From Effrenium voratum (Eukaryota > Sar > Dinophyceae > Suessiales > Symbiodiniaceae): a stretch of DNA of 64,000 nt. The notes under the pieces are model-generated. The model did no database searches. It worked only from the letters and a program-made list of their open reading frames with translations, and was not told the origin of the DNA. The stretch is taken from NCBI GenBank assembly GCA_963377175.1, contig CAUJNA010003505.1, forward strand, positions 353,331 to 417,330, given 5' to 3'. Within the stretch, counting starts at the first letter, position 1, and every line of letters starts with the position of its first letter. The translations under genes were made by a program, and so were the position numbers. Below, piece after piece: positions 55,288-64,000 of the stretch.

Positions 55288-56474
55288 GTTGTTGGGGTGA
55301 CTGGATATGACACAGAATAGGAGCAGCATGGAGTATATACCTTGTTGTGTGGTCGAATCAGCGGTTCATTCTTCCTCTTGTTGAATGGGTATGGGCGTCT
55401 AGAGGTACTAAATGGAACCTTGGGTTGAATAATCTTGCTGGTGAGTCCTGCCACTTGGCCACCAACCACTTTTTTCTGCCACAGAGAATAGGCTGTGAGC
55501 TGAGCAGATAGGTGGGTGAAAGGATGGTGGTTCTGGCTGGCCAATGGTTGAACAACTTTGCGGGGTTCTGAATCGCCCATGAATGCTGGTCTATCACCAC
55601 CTGGTTGGGAAGTGTTGATGCTTTCCTTCCACAGCGGTTTGGGTTGAACCCGAAGCTGTTGGACAAATTGTGGTCCATGTTGCCAGCTTCTATGATACCT
55701 TTGATACCTTCACATGATACAACGGTCGGGATGACCCATGTTGGTACCACGGCAAGGAACATGTTGCACAACCATAGAGCCACTGGTTGTCTGTTGAGTC
55801 CTAAATCATATACACTACTGTTTCAGAGCCACATCAAGGGGCGCCATTGCAGTGTATAGTGGCTTTTCGCGGTGACACAGGATCATCCAGCGCCCACAAC
55901 TTCCCTTTGCTCTCCTTATTATTGCTCTGAGTATTGAACTAAGGCCACTTGACCACATACGACCTTCTTTGAGTGGGCGGCAAAAGCATGTTGCTTCTCA
56001 CGGGCCTTATTTTGCCGTCAAAGGCACCCCCCTTCAAGCGGTAGGTTGAAGGGAAACGGGACCACTTGCTGACTTTAGCTCCAGAAAGGACAAAGTCATG
56101 ACCTCAGTCTCAGAAATGACAACTTGTGATTTCCATTTGTGGAATCTCCAGCTTGATTCCCTAAACCCTCGCAATTCCCTGCTGAGAATGAGCATGTCAA
56201 CGTCGGATCAATGGGAAGCCATCATGAAAAAGCCCTGGAAAGTTTCACAAGATCCAACCTCGCTCTCCTAGCCCGAAGCACCGCATTTCCCTAGTTTCCT
56301 CCAAACAAGGCCTTGCGACCTTCTTGGTTGAGGATGCTTGGCGAATTATAAGGAGCTCACCTGAACGAATGGTTGAATACTAGGGGGAAACGATAGAACA
56401 AGCTCCTGGCCGGAAGTTTTGTTGGGATCGACAAGCCCTTGGTTATTTTGTTGGGGTGCAGCCAAAATTTGCAG
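55288..56474. other. Non-coding interval
   Basis: No exon supported. One GAGCTCACC copy at 56353-56361. Confidence 0.45.
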
Positions 56475-56533
56475 GGACTCAATGCACTTTGCGGGGAGAG
56501 CACTCTGTGGGAAGAGCCATCGGAACCTAGAGG
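56475..56533 (+). CDS. Exon-like island, unknown protein
   Basis: After AAATTTGCAG a frame reads GLNALCGESTLWEEPSEPR, bounded by GT at 56534. It starts on a codon boundary and ends after two bases of a codon. Confidence 0.35.
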
Positions 56534-57013
56534 GTGCTTTTCTGGAGCCCCGCTTGGGTAGGCTGCTCATAGATGTTTTTCTCAGACGCGTAGCATGTAG
56601 GGAAGTTTACCCCGGCAATTCCATGGACCCCACCCACCATGGGAAAAGGACTTATCAAGGAAAGCCTGGCAGCTTGCGTGGCTGGGAGGTCACGAGAGAG
56701 AGAGACTCCATGGATGCCAATCAAAGGAGTTCATATTCTTTTCATAGACCCTGATCTTGGGTGTCAGTGTCAACAAATTTTCACCTTAAATTCCTTTTGC
56801 CGCGAATACCAAAGGCAGCTCCTGGCCGTCAGCTCCATAATTGATGACCCGAGGAATGAAGGGTGGCAAGCCCCGCTTAAAGCCGAGCTGACTCACAGGG
56901 AGGTTCCTCTAAGTTTGGTCCAGATTCTCCCGAAACCATTTAGGTCCTGCATCTGAAGCAAACCGCGACCTCATCTTGGAGCCCCAAATTCCGTCAGGAC
57001 CCTCAGAAATGGG

Positions 57014-57062
57014 TGGTTTCCCTTTGGTTCCCTTTGAAGAGCACCCTAAAGACAGGTACCCT
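57014..57062 (+). repeat. Dispersed GTTTCCCTTT/TTTGAGGGT repeat, good copy
   Basis: GGTTTCCCTTTGGTTCCCTT is followed by TGAAGAGCACCCTAAAGACAG, giving both halves of the consensus. It is preceded by CCTCAGAAATGGG, a phrase repeated at about 57,226. Confidence 0.65.
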
Positions 57063-57250
57063 GGCAAAAAAGGCGCCCATGCGACCAGGTGGGTATATTT
57101 CAAAACGTATTTCAAAACGAGTGGGACCCCTTCGAATTGTGATTGTCCTTTTGCTCAAAAAGCACCCAATAGGTGTGTTTTTTGTTGAAGCCACCCTTTT
57201 TCAGGTTGGCAAAAAGGAAACCTCACCCTCAGAAATGGGGACCATGCTAT

Positions 57251-57320
57251 GGATGGACGAAATCATGCACCACTTTGAAGGCTTGGTTGAAACCATTGTT
57301 TGCATTTACACGGGAATTGA
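57251..57320 (+). repeat. Dispersed repeat, second copy of the 27045 element
   Basis: GGATGGACGAAATCATGCAC, CACTTTGAAGGC and GAAACCATTGTTTG align with 27045-27115 with a few gaps. Confidence 0.55.
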
Positions 57321-57669
57321 ATCAGACACCAGGGTTTCTGAACGGCGCAACCTTCCAGCGTGGCCTTAGACACCTAGATCGCAGGTCTTAGTCCTTGGTA
57401 AGCCAGTTACCGATCGGGCAACCCATTTTGGCATCACCCTATTTACTATTTTCTGGTCGGTGCTGGGGATGTGCGAACGAAACCAGGAGTCCCCTTAAAG
57501 GAAACCACAAGGAAAGGTTTACAAGGGTCATTCCATTTCTCATTCCCTGCATCTCTCGCACAGATCCTTTGGTGCATTTTGCCAAGGGATGTTAGGACTT
57601 TAAACTGTTTTTTGCCAACAAAGAGGGGTTTTCCGTATTAAACCACCAACAGTTCGTCACTTTTAGCAG

Positions 57670-57803
57670 GGCTTCGCAGATGAAGCCACCGAGGATCGCC
57701 AGCTTTTCTCCGACCTCCGCAGGTCTTCGGCTCCGATGAGGTGAGCCTGGCCCTGGAGGTCTGCGAGACGAGGCGCCGGCGGCTGGGGCCAAGCCGAGGG
57801 CTA
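57670..57803 (+). CDS. Exon-like island, frame and 3' end ambiguous
   Basis: After TTTTAGCAG one frame reads GFADEATEDRQLFSDLRRSS then APM and meets a canonical donor AG/GTGAGC at 57741. A second frame, from an internal CTCCGCAG, reads VFGSDEVSLALEVCETRRRR then LGPSRGLLG to about 57,803. Both have GC-rich third positions. Either alternative acceptors exist or one of the two is the true exon. Confidence 0.45.
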
Positions 57804-58647
57804 CTTGGATGTTCTACTTGCTTAGTCGGCTATACCCAGGGTTAGAAGTATAGGATGGTTGGTTGACCTACAAAGTCGCAACGCACTTAGTAAGAAATGA
57901 ACTTTAGGACCTTTTGATCGATGCCATTTTTCTGTAGTTGTCCAAAACTGGGGTTCAACGCTGGCAGTCCGGGGTGTTCTCAAAGACCGACGCATCAGCA
58001 TGGACCCGATTCGGTGTGTCCAGGTCTGACAATTCTCCTGGCTGCGACCCCATCCAACAGAATGGCTGGTCGTCGCAAGACCCGGAGTTCCATGTTGGCC
58101 CAAAGCAGGGTCCCAATTCTCAAACCCGGGATGCTTGTTTTCAGAAGGAAGGATGGTTCAAGAAGCATGGAACCAAGCCCTTCAATTGATCTGACAAAGT
58201 TGCACAATTTCAAAACCTGAAACTGGGGATTCCCAAGGGCCTTCATCACGAGCTTGCTTGATTCCCGAATCGGTGAGCTCGCCATAGAATAGGTAAACGC
58301 AAAGCCGCGGACTACCGAAGGCTCAAGCTTCGGCGCCCTTTGGAAAGGGCCGAAGATGTCTACGTGGTGTCATTGTTTTCACTTGCCAAAGGACCTGGAA
58401 AGAAAGGATGATCACTTGTGGGTTGACTTGACGTGTCTGACTCCCCTGCAAATTCGCGTGGAGCCCAAGATAAGGAAAGCAACAAATCTGACTTTCCCGC
58501 TATATGAAGAAACACCCATGGTCATTGGGGGGCCGAAGGGAATATTGATCAACCCCCGTATTTACTGTGGTGCACAGCCGCTGGCTGGCATCCACGAGCT
58601 ATGGGTTTGCCGAGGGGGGATTCCCCTTCATAACCAACTATATACAT

Positions 58648-58672
58648 ATATATATATATATGTATATGTATG
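58648..58672. repeat. AT microsatellite
   Basis: Alternating TA run. Confidence 0.9.
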
Positions 58673-59050
58673 CAACAAGAAGGCCCTTGTGCCTTTGTGA
58701 TACGAAGATTGATTTGTCCTTTCATCACCCAAAGAGATCAAGGGAATTCCACTGGCCGTTGACGAAACCAGCGCCAGGTATCAAGACCTCCACAATCGCA
58801 GCGCGAGGATCTACGTCCCCCTCCAGGCAAGGACAGATGCGATGCACTGTGGATGAACAATTTGCACTTACCAGTTTCATTGCGACGAAGTCGAAGCACG
58901 TAGAAGTGTCATCCCTGGATAAATCAACCTGGCGGATTGGGGGGTGTTTCCCCTCTTGGGATGGATGCCTATAACTGGGATTAGCCACGCACCAGCTGGC
59001 CCTGGATTTGGTCCATCAACGGTACGCGTCTGCTGCTTTTTTTGGGTTTG

Positions 59051-59083
59051 GAGCTCACCGATTTGGGGTAAAACGAGCTCACC
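59051..59083 (+). repeat. GAGCTCACC dispersed motif, double copy
   Basis: GAGCTCACCGATTTGGGGTA then AAACGAGCTCACC. The right 29 bases match 61926-61954 almost exactly. Confidence 0.65.
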
Positions 59084-59956
59084 ATAAAACGGTATTCCAC
59101 TTCGGGATCCAATTCTTATTCCAGGCGTTTGAATTTGCAGATGCGGTGCGTGAACTATGTGGGTGGTTACTCTTGATCCTTTTATCTGGACGTAAGTATG
59201 GTTATCAACCCCTTACTAGGGAGAATAAGACAGCCATTGTGAGAGCATGACAAACAGGCGTAGCTGTTGGAGGACTCCGGACATGAGTAGCCTTTGCTAG
59301 AACATTTTTATTAGGTCAAGCATTTGGCACCAAAGCATGTTGTTTAAAACACAATCCTGCAAAGCATCAAAGTTTACAAGGCTTCACCCTGCGTGTGAAA
59401 TGGGTGGCCATTGTTTCACACTGGAAGGTGAAAAAGGATATTCCGATCCTCGAAGTAGAAGAAGTGTTTCTTTGGGGTCCTTCTGTTATTCCTCAGGCAA
59501 CAGCCGGTTCGTGGTTTACATATTATGTTCGGATTGGATATGTTTAGATCAGTGCTTTGGGGATTTAGCTCCCAGTTTCTTTTGCAGATGTACTCTGGGC
59601 CCTTTGCGACTTGACACAAGGTAGGAAGAGACCCTCCGCGCCAGTTTTCCGAGGATGCTGAATTTGGGGGGGGGGGGGGGACTTTCTCGTCCGTCAATCG
59701 CACGGTGCAGGTTTGTGCAAAGTGCATTGGTTTTTGGCCGCCAACCATGAGCGACATTTAAGAATCGTAGCAAGAGTTTTATTTTTGGACTAGACATGAC
59801 TAGACTTTCCAGGCAACTCCTGGATTTCAAGTCTGCGGTCAAAAGCTGGAACCCTGGTTATGTAGCAGAAGTGGCGTGGATGGTCAAATCCATTTCGCAC
59901 CAACTAGGTGGATTGTCCCATTCATGGAATTTGATCCATCTTACAAACATGGCAAC

Positions 59957-60004
59957 GGTTTCCCTTTGGTTTCCCTTTAAACCCACCAAAAACCGGGAAA
60001 CCCC
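59957..60004 (+). repeat. Dispersed GTTTCCCTTT/TTTGAGGGT repeat, hairpin-like copy
   Basis: GGTTTCCCTTTGGTTTCCCT, TTAAACCCACC and then CGGGAAACCCCG give a small hairpin with GGTTTCCC/GGGAAACC arms. Confidence 0.65.
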
Positions 60005-60074
60005 GAAAAAAAGGACGAGGGATCCGGTGAATCTCTGCGGCCTTCGGCCGTGTCGCATTGGATTCGCCTTTCAG

Positions 60075-60164
60075 GTGGGTACCGAGCTCTCGGGCCGGCT
60101 TCGGCCACAGGTCTTCGAGGCCGGGGGCTGGGAACCAAAAGAAAACCAATGGAACTACCCATAA
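60075..60164 (+). CDS. C-terminal exon of an unknown gene
   Basis: After GCCTTTCAG a 29-codon frame runs to TAA 60162-60164: VGTELSGRLRPQVFEAGGWE, then PKENQWNYP. It starts on a codon boundary. Codon use is GC-biased in the first two thirds. Confidence 0.5.
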   Translation: MGTELSGRLRPQVFEAGGWEPKENQWNYP

Positions 60165-61810
60165 AAGGGAAAGGAGGTGTGAAACAACATACGCACACAT
60201 ACCAAGTTGGTTTGTTCATATAGTCGAGTTAGATTTGGTTACTTTGTTACGTCGTATATGTTCATATTGTAACTTCCGATGTTAAAGGGGAACCCCGGGT
60301 TGTCTAAAATCAGGGAAACAGCCCGTGTTTTTTTGGGGTCCACCCTATGATGAAGGTCCTTAGGGTCAAGGAATTTTGTTACGTCAATTGCGGTACAGGT
60401 CAAGCCAATAGACATGTTGAGAGACGCCAAGCTGAAGATGACACTTTGTTTTTTTGGCGGGGTCCCCAGGCTCAGGGGGGCACCCATATGAACCCCAGGC
60501 TCAGGCATCAAACTATGGCCCAGGATGAGATGAACAGATTGGCCGAGAAACACCAAAGATGACATGGAGATCGGGGGGAATCGATCTGCTCAGGTCTAGC
60601 ATCGATGTGAATCCATGCTCAGGATGCATTTGGTGCGTAAATAGCAAAAGCATTGGAGAACATGCTCCCAAGATGCTGCTCGTCCGCCTGCAGGCTGCAA
60701 CTTGTTGATTCCGCATCCAGAAATAATCCGTTGGAACACTACGAAGGGGCCTGACTAGTTGGGTTTGGACCCTTCCATTTTGGGGTAAGAAAATCTCAAT
60801 TCGACCTGTGGATCCCCGTGCAACGAGTACTAAAAGAGGGTGCGGGATTATCTAGGGGAAACGGATTTGATATATCCTCTCACCCCTAAGTGGCGCCCCC
60901 GCTAACAACCTGGAGTAATACCATCGTCTTTGTTCAAGTACGCGCCCCTGGTTTCGGCGGGGTCTGTTGTTTTGGGTTTGAGAGTAAATGTTTTGATTAG
61001 AGGGCACTTTGTCATTTGAGGAAAGGGTTCATCTACCACTGCATGTCAAACACTTGGTGGTTGTTTGCTAATTTCGGGCTGTCTCAAATGATTATTCTCC
61101 TCCATTTGCCGTTCTCCCAGAAGCAACAATGACCAGAATCCACGCTGTAAATAGCTACTATTTTCATATATAGTTGCATCGGTTCCTACCTTGTTTAATT
61201 GGTGATTATAAGAAGGCCTATGCAAACCTTTAGATGCATGTATAACCAAAGTCACTGGGCAAGACGGGTGCTGTTTAATACATGGAACCTGCAAGGTCGC
61301 CTGACCACTTTCTTAAAGATCCGCTACGGTTTGTCCGGGACAGCGGATTCTTTGGGCTTGGGGGGGGTTAAATAGGTACTAACCTCTAGCTACTGTGGTC
61401 ATGACGTAATTTGGTGTCAAAACACTCCCGACCCGCAGGGACCAATGGGTTGCTCTCAAAGTGGCAGAGCCCCCAGCCGAAGAAATTGTGGTTTGCCTTG
61501 TTGCAACCCGAACAAGCAAGGGCACTTTCAAAGGGCCAGGTGCACTTTGATTGGGTTTCAAGCCTTGGAAGACAAATCCAACCTGCTCCAACACCTGAGG
61601 TCTCCAACATTTGTTGCAAAGACAAAGCACAGGGTGGACTAAATGAGTGTGATGTTTTTGAGGGTGCTTCTTGTGGGTTGCTTGACAGGGAAACCAAAAG
61701 GAAACTGCCCATTTTGTGGGCCCTATTTTGACACGTACCCAAAAAAGGACAAGCTGAGAAAGCTGTGCACACCAGAGCGGGGCCAAGAACAACTGCCCTT
61801 TTCAACCCAG
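60165..61810. other. Non-coding interval
   Basis: No exon supported. One dispersed-repeat copy at 61655-61710. Confidence 0.45.
61655..61710 (-). repeat. Dispersed GTTTCCCTTT/TTTGAGGGT repeat, good copy
   Basis: TTTTTGAGGGTGCTTCTTG, then TTGACAGGGAAACCAAAAGG and AAACTGCC, in the same orientation as 12155. Confidence 0.65.
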
Positions 61811-61938
61811 ACCACAACCTCCAAGCTGAAGAGAGATGCGAAAGACCCACCGGCCAGGTCTACCTTCCCGCGACCGCGGTGCAGGACAATCGTCAGCCGC
61901 CCCATGCTCGAGCAATTCGTGCATTCACCGAATTGGGG
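61811..61938 (+). CDS. Exon-like island whose donor lies in a dispersed repeat
   Basis: After TTCAACCCAG the frame reads HNLQAEERCERPTGQVYLPA, TAVQDNRQPPHARAIRAFTE and LG, ending at a GT at 61939 (GTAAAACG) on a codon boundary. Alternative acceptors lie a few bases on. The 3' border coincides with the GAGCTCACC repeat also found at 59051. Confidence 0.5.
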
Positions 61939-61954
61939 GTAAAACGAGCTCACC
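61926..61954 (+). repeat. GAGCTCACC dispersed motif overlapping an exon-intron border
   Basis: ACCGAATTGGGGGTAAAACG then AGCTCACC, nearly identical to 59057-59083. Confidence 0.65.
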
Positions 61955-63145
61955 AATATCATGCTGTATTAGGGGATACAATCAGTTCTTGCTTGCGGTT
62001 TTGACATTCTTGCAGAATTTGCAGAACTTAGGTTGATTCTCGCAGCGGTAAACAGCACAATAACTTTCTAGGAAACCACATTGGGGATGGGATTTGTTCA
62101 TCTTTTCAGACCTCGAGACCCAGTATTCAGTATTCAGCACCCAGTTTCCCAACTGGCTGGCTTGCACAGGTGAGCAACTGAGGATGGATGGCCCCTTACC
62201 ACAAACAGATCGCAAATGATCGAGTCGGAGGTTTACCCAGCTGCCTGCTGAATACTGCACGTGAACCACCCATATGGATTTCAAAATTTGAAGAGCTTGC
62301 TCCCAACATGTGTTTTTCAGGGAAAACAACAGTAAGTGAGAGATCGGGTGTGAGAGGTGCTTCAGAAACCCAGCTCGCGACGCCTCACTCGTTTTGCTCA
62401 GGAGAGGACTGGTAGATCATTGGGCAACTGACAAGATTGTGGGCATTGTTTTGTTTTTGTTTCGGGGAGACAAGAAGTTCCACAAAACCCAGGGCCAAAC
62501 GCACATTTGCCCGTGTCAGTTGCAAATCCATGCTCCCTGGAAACCAGGCAGAAAACAAAGAACACACCAAAGCAGGAAATCCCCGCTCTTGGTTTGCGCT
62601 ATGCCTCCAAACATAGGGGCTGTGAACAAAAGTTGTTTGGGGCCTCCCTTTGGTTTACCTTTTGAAACAAAGTAGCAGAGGTCTCCTAATTCAAGAGCTC
62701 ACAATTCTGAGCGCAAATTTTGTGGCGAGGTCGCCAGGTGAAATGACCATGATGAAGGTGTTGTTTGCTCATTTCAGGTTGTGGAACTATTGCAAAATGT
62801 GGATAGGTTATAGCATTGCCTTTTGGGCCATACCTGTTCAGTTTCCCTTTGCGTGGTGAGGTTTAAACGGAACACAACACATTTTTAGACATACATACAC
62901 ACATACAGACATGCATATACATATCAGGAACATTGTTCCAGATCATGACACTAAATACCCAAATTGCCTTCCGACCGCCTAGAGGGAAACCGCCTAGAGG
63001 GAACTCGTCCAAGCACGGCGGAGCTGAAGACCTGTCCGTTTCTAAGAAGACATCGTCGTGGAATTTACTTTTCTTTCCTTAAAGCACACAAAAAGCATGT
63101 CGAAGAAATATTTGAGTTGCCAAACTGCAACTCGCTTTTTCCGTC
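61939..63145. other. Non-coding interval
   Basis: No exon supported. Short ATACACACATACAGACATGCAT-like microsatellite sequence at 62,888-62,920. Confidence 0.45.
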
Positions 63146-63377
63146 ATGTTCCTCGCCCCTGCGCCGCCAATCACGGCGCCCGCGCCGCGAGTGGCGGCGA
63201 CCGCGCGATCGCCGCCTTGTCGGCGGAGCGGCGCGGCGCCGCCGCGAAGGCGGTGGGCGGCGGCGGCGTGCGTGGGGCTGGCGGCCACATCGGTGCGATC
63301 GCCTCCGTGGCTGCCGGAGAAGGAGGCGAGAGCCATGGAACTCATGTCTTACGACGGCGGATCCACCGATTTGTTTG
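63146..63377 (+). CDS. Exon-like island, possible N-terminal organelle-targeting exon
   Basis: ATG 63146 opens MFLAPAPPITAPAPRVAATA, then an Ala/Arg/Pro-rich stretch with RRRWAAAACVGLAATS, and ends AMELMSYDGGSTDLF at a GT at 63378. Ala/Pro/Arg bias, a triple Arg before a short hydrophobic run and near absence of acidic residues suit a plastid or thylakoid transit region, with ARA/ME as a possible processing site. GC content is the highest in the window. Another frame (NHGARAASGGDRAIAALSAE) is also open, so the frame choice is uncertain. The mature protein cannot be identified. Confidence 0.45.
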
Positions 63378-63420
63378 GTTTCCCTTTACCACCTCAAGAA
63401 GGGGTATCCTGGAAAAGGGA
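63378..63420 (+). repeat. Dispersed GTTTCCCTTT/TTTGAGGGT repeat abutting an exon
   Basis: GTTTCCCTTTACCACCTCAA then GAAGGGGTATCCTGGAAAAGG. The GT at its first base is the inferred donor of the 63146 exon. Confidence 0.6.
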
Positions 63421-63733
63421 CATTTCAACTGGTTTTGATTGCCGAGTTGCTCAAAGCGAACCGATTCTTTAGCCAGCAAATTCCCTTTTTGGGCCCAGTT
63501 TTAGGCATGACCAGCCCCCATAAAGTTAACATTGTGCTTCTATGCCCTTGGGTTGGGTTTGGCTGCTTGTTTAACGCAGGTACGTGGCGTCAAGTCATTG
63601 GTTTTGATACTTCGCTTGAATGTTTTGCTTGACCTGATGTGCCCCACTTGGCAGCGTACAGCCGAAATTTGCCTTGGTTTGGTTTCATTCCAGCCAAAAG
63701 CCAAGAACCATGTTAACCACATGCGAGCATGCC

Positions 63734-63816
63734 GGGCCTGTGGCACAGTGGCAGCGCGCCCGCATCCGCCATTTTGGTAGGTGGGAGGTCATGGGCTCAA
63801 ATCCCATCAGTGCCCA
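63734..63816 (+). ncRNA. tRNA-like sequence, probable SINE head
   Basis: An A-box-like TGGCACAGTGG (63741-63751) and a B-box-like GGGCTCAAATCC (63793-63804) are correctly spaced. The T arm ATGGG-CTCAAAT-CCCAT pairs perfectly. The acceptor stem (GGGCCTG with CAGTGCC) has two mismatches, and I cannot draw a good anticodon stem, so this is more likely a tRNA-derived SINE promoter than a working tRNA. Confidence 0.45.
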
Positions 63817-64000
63817 TTTGTGTGTTGCCCTGCAACTTTTCAAGGGAAAATCCAGTGACCCTGTACTAAGCGCCTTTTGCCTCACTCTCGTATCCTCCGG
63901 CGAAAGCTTTTGGGTCGATCAGTCCAGCTCTCCGTGGCTCGGAGTAAACCATCACACGGGTCCACGATGCGTCGGCGGTTTTGCAAAGCGGCCAACTTGT

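Larger units (their letters stand above)
57804..60074. other. Non-coding interval, repeat-rich
   Basis: A mixed-composition stretch at 58.35-58.95 kb is open in places on both strands and may be a decayed mobile element, but no diagnostic motif is visible. It also contains an AT tract (58648-58672), a G run at about 59,670, GAGCTCACC copies and one dispersed-repeat copy. Confidence 0.4.

Noticed and set aside
58356..58988. Open stretches on both strands suspected of being a retroelement
   Set aside because: No integrase, RT, RNase H or zinc-knuckle motif found, and the composition is mixed.

Overview
This is almost certainly nuclear DNA of a dinoflagellate, most like the Symbiodiniaceae or Polarella. 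Coding density is very low. Small GC-rich exon-like islands lie in long, T/G-rich, repeat-laden non-coding sequence, and nearly all the islands I can read are on the + strand. Several inferred introns start with GC instead of GT. There is a probable relic of the dinoflagellate spliced leader, and there are dispersed repeats of the kind reported in dinoflagellate introns. No rRNA, bacterial operon, CRISPR array or complete transposon is visible. The organism call is inference from these traits, not from a marker gene.

Layout: (1) 0.2-5.6 kb holds one very long intronless reading frame of about 1,750 codons. It has a zinc-ribbon-like CxxC pair, an acidic and polyproline linker and an Arg/Asp/Gly-rich tail. 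Its 5' end seems to need a one-base frame change. (2) 5.6-30 kb is mostly non-coding, with isolated exon-like islands (7.1, 13.2, 19.4, 20.2, 20.6, 20.9, 21.6, 24.1 and 25.9 kb), a 56-bp minisatellite at 14 kb and many short dispersed repeats. (3) 30.05-32.35 kb is a large array of a 10-bp unit (GGTCCCAAAC), followed directly by a CTA trinucleotide array. (4) 36.5-43 kb is the gene-richest part. It holds a terminal exon (36.5 kb), an intact single-exon membrane protein (37.15-37.82 kb), an array of palindromic AGTATTG motifs (38.6-39.5 kb), and a multi-exon gene (40.36-42.36 kb, perhaps to 42.98 kb) recognisable as an EFM5/EEF1AKMT1-type eEF1A lysine methyltransferase. (5) 46-51 kb has several more exon-like islands. 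(6) 51.5-53.5 kb is a 2-kb (CA)n-derived array with a Z-DNA-prone core and a higher-order hexamer structure. (7) 53.5-64 kb has further exon islands, including a two-exon unit with a 71-bp intron (55.0-55.3 kb), a possible organelle-targeting N-terminal exon (63.15 kb) and a tRNA-like SINE head (63.73 kb).

The only gene whose function I can name with confidence is the methyltransferase at 40.4-42.4 kb. For it, five exon junctions keep frame and the conserved motifs run in the family order. The other exons are called from reading frame, codon composition and splice-like borders. They should be treated as exon candidates, not finished gene models. I see no functional pathway linking the genes.
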